From Reichenbachiella agariperforans (GTDB taxonomy: Bacteria > Bacteroidota > Bacteroidia > Cytophagales > Cyclobacteriaceae): 64,000 nucleotides of DNA. The notes beneath the pieces were generated by a model. The model was given only the letters and a program-made list of their open reading frames with translations. It did not search any database and was not told where the DNA came from. Location of the stretch: assembly GCF_900142205.1 (NCBI RefSeq), contig NZ_FRAA01000005.1, positions 1-64,000 of the forward strand. Reading direction: 5' to 3'. Below, piece after piece: positions 61,126 to 64,000 of this stretch; positions within the stretch are counted from its first letter, which is position 1; each line of letters starts with the position of its first letter. The translations under genes were made by a program, and so were the position numbers.

Positions 61126-62241
61126 ATGGAGAATTTCGTAGTATCGGCAAGGAAATATAGACCTCTGGGCTTTGATGAAGTGGTAGGACAAAGCCACATT
61201 ACGACGACTCTAAAGAATGCCATTGACAACAATCACTTGGCTCAGGCACTGCTTTTCTGCGGACCTAGAGGAGTAGGTAAAACCACTTGTGCGCGTATTT
61301 TAGCGAGAATGGTCAACAAATTCGATGACCAACAAGGAGGTGAACAAGTCAACGCACTCAACATCTACGAACTCGATGCTGCCTCTAACAACTCGGTAGA
61401 GGACATCCGAAACCTGATCGATCAGGTACGTTATCCTCCTCAGCAAGGTTCCTTTAAAGTCTATATCATAGATGAGGTTCACATGCTCTCGAATCAGGCT
61501 TTCAATGCTTTCTTGAAAACCCTCGAAGAACCGCCTTCTTATGCGATTTTCATCCTAGCGACGACCGAAAAACATAAGGTCATCCCTACTATATTATCTA
61601 GATGTCAAATATTTGATTTCAACAGAATTGAAATAGATGACATTACCTATCAGCTCAAAAAAATAGCTGAGAGCGAAAACATTGACGTAGAGGACGAAGC
61701 GCTACATCTCATTGCTCAAAAAGCTGATGGTGCACTCAGAGATGCGCTATCCATCTTTGACCTGATTGTAACATTTTCATCAGGTAACAAAGTTACCTAC
61801 CAAGACACAATCAAGAATCTTCATATTCTTGACTATGATTACTTTTTTAAACTGACCGAAAATCTATACGCTGAGAATGTATCTTCATCACTACTGATCT
61901 ATGACGAGATTCTAAGAAATGGTTTTGATGGGCACAACTTCCTCGTAGGTCTGACGGAACATTTTAGAAACCTCATGGTCTGCAAAGACCCTGAAACGGT
62001 GAAGCTACTCAACGTATCAAAAAGCATAGAACAAAAATACATCGAGCAGGCAAAGGCAGTGAACCTGTCCTTCCTCATGTCTGGCCTCAATATCCTGAAC
62101 CAAGCAGATTTACAGTATAAGTCTAGCAAAAATCAGAGGTTACATGTAGAGTTAGCCATCATGAAATTAGGCTATCTCAAACAAGCTTTTCAGTTATCTA
62201 CAGGCACAGAGCCCGTAAAAAAAAAATTAGCGACGGCATAA
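61126..62241 (+). CDS. dnaX: DNA polymerase III subunit gamma (dnaX, frame 0 product)
   Basis: 371 residues, ending at TAA 62239-62241. This is the clamp-loader ATPase: FVVSARKYRPLGFDEVVGQS at the N-terminus, Walker A LLFCGPRGVGKTTCARILAR (about 44-63), Walker B YIIDEVHMLS (about 110), sensor ATTEKHKVIPTILSRCQIFD (about 144-163). The region after Walker A, where E. coli DnaX has four zinc-binding Cys, is shorter here and has none of them (ARMVNKFDDQQGGEQ). The frame ends early just after an A10 run at 62217-62226, with a tau-type extension in the -1 frame. The frame-0 protein corresponds in length to gamma. Confidence 0.93.
   Translation: MENFVVSARKYRPLGFDEVVGQSHITTTLKNAIDNNHLAQALLFCGPRGVGKTTCARILARMVNKFDDQQGGEQVNALNIYELDAASNNSVEDIRNLIDQVRYPPQQGSFKVYIIDEVHMLSNQAFNAFLKTLEEPPSYAIFILATTEKHKVIPTILSRCQIFDFNRIEIDDITYQLKKIAESENIDVEDEALHLIAQKADGALRDALSIFDLIVTFSSGNKVTYQDTIKNLHILDYDYFFKLTENLYAENVSSSLLIYDEILRNGFDGHNFLVGLTEHFRNLMVCKDPETVKLLNVSKSIEQKYIEQAKAVNLSFLMSGLNILNQADLQYKSSKNQRLHVELAIMKLGYLKQAFQLSTGTEPVKKKLATA
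62217..62226 (+). promoter_or_regulatory. dnaX: A10 slippery run in dnaX
   Basis: Ten consecutive A after CCCGT. Frame 0 reads gta aaa aaa aaa tta gcg acg gca taa. A -1 change here (or one extra A in the mRNA) moves reading into the open -1 frame beginning att agc. Polymerase slippage on runs of nine or more A and -1 ribosome slippage on A-AAA-AAA are both known at dnaX genes in other bacteria (Thermus and E. coli). A weak stem, AGAAGC 62246-62251 with GCTTCT 62265-62270, lies 20 bases downstream. Confidence 0.8.
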
Positions 62242-62834
62242 GCGCAGAAGCTTCTACCAAAAGTGCTTCTACAGCTTCGCCTTCATCGACTCTAGGATCC
62301 ACACCGTCTGCAGACTCCTCCGAGCGTAAAAAGCCACAATCAGAGAAGCTAACTCCGCCAGAAAAACCACAGACCAAGGCCAAAGAAACGCCTAGCCTGA
62401 AAAACATTTTCAACAAACCAAAGGCAGAAGAGATTTCTAATCAAACCAAAGAAGAGGCTCCCGTAGTTGTTGAATCTCGTCCAGTCACGAAAGATGATAT
62501 TGTCAGAAAAATAACTGAGTATGTAGAAAAATTCTCTCCATCAGTCTCTGTCAAAAACGTACTTAAACGTCCTTTTCAGCTAAATGAGCTCACCATTGAG
62601 TACCCTATCTCTAACCGTGTGGAGGCTACTATGGTGCAAAATGTAGAAGTAGAGATGTTAGAGTTCCTAAGAAAGGAATTAAAAAATTCTATGATACAGG
62701 TCAGCTACAAGTTCTCTGAAAATCAGGAAGATCGAAAACCATACACCAGTACTGAGATCTTCGCTGTGATGGCTAAGAAAAACCCTAGCCTACTTAAACT
62801 GAGAGATGATCTAGGGTTAGATACAGAGTTTTAA
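62226..62834 (+). CDS. dnaX: C-terminal extension of DNA polymerase III tau (dnaX -1 frame)
   Basis: 202 residues in the frame -1 to the gamma frame, with no stop until TAA at 62832-62834. It begins ISDGISAEASTKSASTASPS, a Ser/Thr/Lys/Pro-rich linker of about 75 residues (KPQSEKLTPPEKPQTKAKET), then a folded C-terminal part (about 110-202) with ITEYVEKFSPSVSVKNVLKR and ending LRDDLGLDTEF, the alpha-subunit contacting end of tau-like proteins. Fused to gamma after the A10 run it would give a 569-residue tau. It has no good start of its own; the internal GTG at 62619 would code only 71 residues. An assembly error in the A run is the main alternative. Confidence 0.8.
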   Translation: MSDGISAEASTKSASTASPSSTLGSTPSADSSERKKPQSEKLTPPEKPQTKAKETPSLKNIFNKPKAEEISNQTKEEAPVVVESRPVTKDDIVRKITEYVEKFSPSVSVKNVLKRPFQLNELTIEYPISNRVEATMVQNVEVEMLEFLRKELKNSMIQVSYKFSENQEDRKPYTSTEIFAVMAKKNPSLLKLRDDLGLDTEF

Positions 62835-62860
62835 ACACCATGATCTCCTGTAGTCTCGTT

Positions 62861-64000
62861 CTACTTATTCCTTTTGAATAGTTTTTTCAATTTCTTAAAG
62901 ACTCCTTTATCCTCTTCTTCTTTGCTTTCTTCTTGATCATAGTCATCACTCGGTTCCTCTTGATCATAGCTTTTCTCTTTGGGTTTCCCGTCTTTAGTAA
63001 ATAAGCCCTGAAAGAAATTTTCTTCCTCTACCCCTACACAGTCCAAGTCTTCCATGACCTCTTGATCGGGTGTCGCAAATTGGGCTTGTGTGATAGAACG
63101 ATAATCTTGGTCGGCATTCAGCTTTTGATAGAATAATCCGAATATAGGTAGTGCCGAATTAGCGCCCTGACCGTAACGGGTATCCTTGAAATACAGACCA
63201 GGGTTGTCTGCCCCTACCCAACTAACAGTGACTAAATTAGGCGTCAGCCCGACGAACCAACCGTCTCTATTGGATTGAGTCGTACCTGTTTTTCCAGCTA
63301 TATCATTGTCGAGTTTATATTTCCATCTCAACCGACTTCCTGTCCCTCCTGCTTCAGTCACTGCCTGAAGGAGTTCCTGCATGATCTGGTAAGTATACTC
63401 ACTGATTACTTGCTCTTTTGGCCTTGGCTTTTCTCTAGTGTATATATCTTCTCCATCAGCATCTACTATTGAGGCTATCATATAAGCCTCCTGTCCTCGA
63501 CCCTGATTCACAAAGACACAGTATGCCTCTGCCAGCTCCGTCATACTAAGCTCGGCTGTCCCTAGAGCCAGTGATGGAACTCGAGGTAGATGACTATGAA
63601 TGCCTGCGTCTTTGGCCAAATCCATCACACGATCCACCCCAGCCTTCTCCATCATCTTCACTGCGACTGTGTTGATAGAACGGGTCAGAGCAGCTTGCAT
63701 AGACAGGTATTTATCATCATACTCATCTGTTCCATTGCTGGGTGTCCAGTTTTCGAAATTGGTATATGTTATCGTCTTACCTGAGATATGGTCACATGGG
63801 TCTACTCCACTTTCCAATGCAGCGGCATAAACGAAAGGCTTGAAAGTTGATCCTACTTGTCGTTTGCTTTGGTTGACATGATCATATTTGTAGTAGTTAT
63901 GATTGACACCTCCTATCCACACCTGTATAGCTCCCGTAGTAGGCTCTAAAGCCAGAAAGCCTGCATTGAGCAATTTGGCATAGTGCTTCAGGCTATCAAT
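62861..64000 (-). CDS. Class A penicillin-binding protein, transpeptidase part (5' end missing)
   Basis: The frame is open from 64000 to the stop at 62861 and continues beyond the window; 379 residues are seen. The first visible residues are IDSLKHYAKLLNAGFLALEP. Transpeptidase motifs: SxxK in RQVGSTFKPFVYAAAL, SxN in LTRSINTVAVKMMEKAGV and KTG in DIAGKTGTTQSNRDGWFVGL. This is the penicillin-binding half of a PBP1A-like bifunctional peptidoglycan synthase in the inner membrane; the glycosyltransferase half must lie to the right. The end is a highly acidic then basic tail (SDDYDQEESKEEEDKGVFKK), typical of Bacteroidota members. Confidence 0.93.
   Translation of the reverse strand: MDSLKHYAKLLNAGFLALEPTTGAIQVWIGGVNHNYYKYDHVNQSKRQVGSTFKPFVYAAALESGVDPCDHISGKTITYTNFENWTPSNGTDEYDDKYLSMQAALTRSINTVAVKMMEKAGVDRVMDLAKDAGIHSHLPRVPSLALGTAELSMTELAEAYCVFVNQGRGQEAYMIASIVDADGEDIYTREKPRPKEQVISEYTYQIMQELLQAVTEAGGTGSRLRWKYKLDNDIAGKTGTTQSNRDGWFVGLTPNLVTVSWVGADNPGLYFKDTRYGQGANSALPIFGLFYQKLNADQDYRSITQAQFATPDQEVMEDLDCVGVEEENFFQGLFTKDGKPKEKSYDQEEPSDDYDQEESKEEEDKGVFKKLKKLFKRNK

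Noticed and set aside
61126-62834. dnaX as a pseudogene caused by a frameshift
   Set aside because: The gene is essential, all motifs are intact in both frames, and the break lies precisely on an A10 run, so programmed slippage or a sequencing error in the run are both more likely than decay.
1-64000. CRISPR array, transposon or prophage
   Set aside because: No direct repeat/spacer array, transposase, integrase or phage structural gene was recognised; the 22-bp repeats are not CRISPR-like, since one has no variable spacers and the other has 10-bp palindromes with only 12-bp gaps.

Overview
The window looks like chromosomal DNA of a free-living, probably marine member of the Bacteroidota, most likely order Cytophagales. 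The evidence is indirect. There are two proteins with type IX secretion (T9SS) C-terminal sorting domains, a FecI-type sigma / FecR / TonB-dependent receptor / DUF4249 cassette, DUF4136 and DUF6029 family proteins, few clear Shine-Dalgarno sites, several TTG or GTG starts, and a few TAnnTTTG (-7 type) promoter elements. No rRNA, tRNA, insertion sequence, CRISPR array or phage genes were recognised. Gene packing is tight; three convergent gene pairs overlap by exactly 4 bases through their stop codons.

Layout. 1-5.6 kb: an exported alpha/beta hydrolase, dapD (lysine/peptidoglycan precursor), a glycosyltransferase, an unknown exported protein, a metallo-beta-lactamase-fold hydrolase and a small lipoprotein. 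5.6-11.4 kb: pyruvate carboxylase, a cation diffusion facilitator and ddl. 11.5-17.3 kb: a PASTA protein, a T9SS cargo protein, the carboxy(nor)spermidine dehydrogenase/decarboxylase pair for polyamine synthesis, and a DUF4136 lipoprotein. 17.4-21.4 kb: a GH127-like glycosidase and a DUF1593 nucleoside-hydrolase-like protein, with a LacI-type operator candidate upstream. 22-25.4 kb: ArfB-like ribosome rescue factor, then a MerC-domain protein and two COG0523 (CobW-like) metal GTPases behind two large perfect palindromes, probably a metal-responsive cluster. 25.5-28.4 kb: a three-gene redox set (TlpA-like, DUF6029 outer-membrane protein, T9SS-secreted CPHC redoxin). 28.7-34.2 kb: trpS, phosphohexomutase, a Ca/Na antiporter, an ECF sigma factor and its unusual membrane partner. 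34.2-39.4 kb: trmB, folC, a TonB-like protein, ExbD, ExbB and an acidic SPOR-domain protein. 40.2-45.4 kb: DUF4249, TonB-dependent receptor, FecR and sigma factor. 45.5-54.1 kb: an ABC permease, NamZ-like muramidase (DUF1343), rhodanese, DUF4136 and barrel proteins, an ABC exporter and an M1 aminopeptidase. 54.4-60.9 kb: a 14-copy 22-bp tandem repeat, a histidine kinase with a solute-binding-type sensor, an exported TPR-CHAT protein and an outer-membrane protein. 61.1-64 kb: dnaX interrupted by an A10 run, and the 3' end of a class A penicillin-binding protein.

The strongest observations are these. dnaX appears to be a programmed-frameshift gene: the gamma-length frame stops 13 bases after an A10 run, and a 202-residue tau-type extension continues in the -1 frame. 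Two large inverted repeats share one 15-bp core in front of the MerC/COG0523 genes. Palindromes of the form CTTGCRCAAG are spaced exactly 22 bp apart near the left edge, and a second, unrelated-looking repeat has the same 22-bp period at 54.4 kb. A predicted exported CHAT (caspase-like) protein sits in an operon-like set with an outer-membrane protein and a sensor kinase. All functional statements are from reading the sequence and family knowledge; no search was run.
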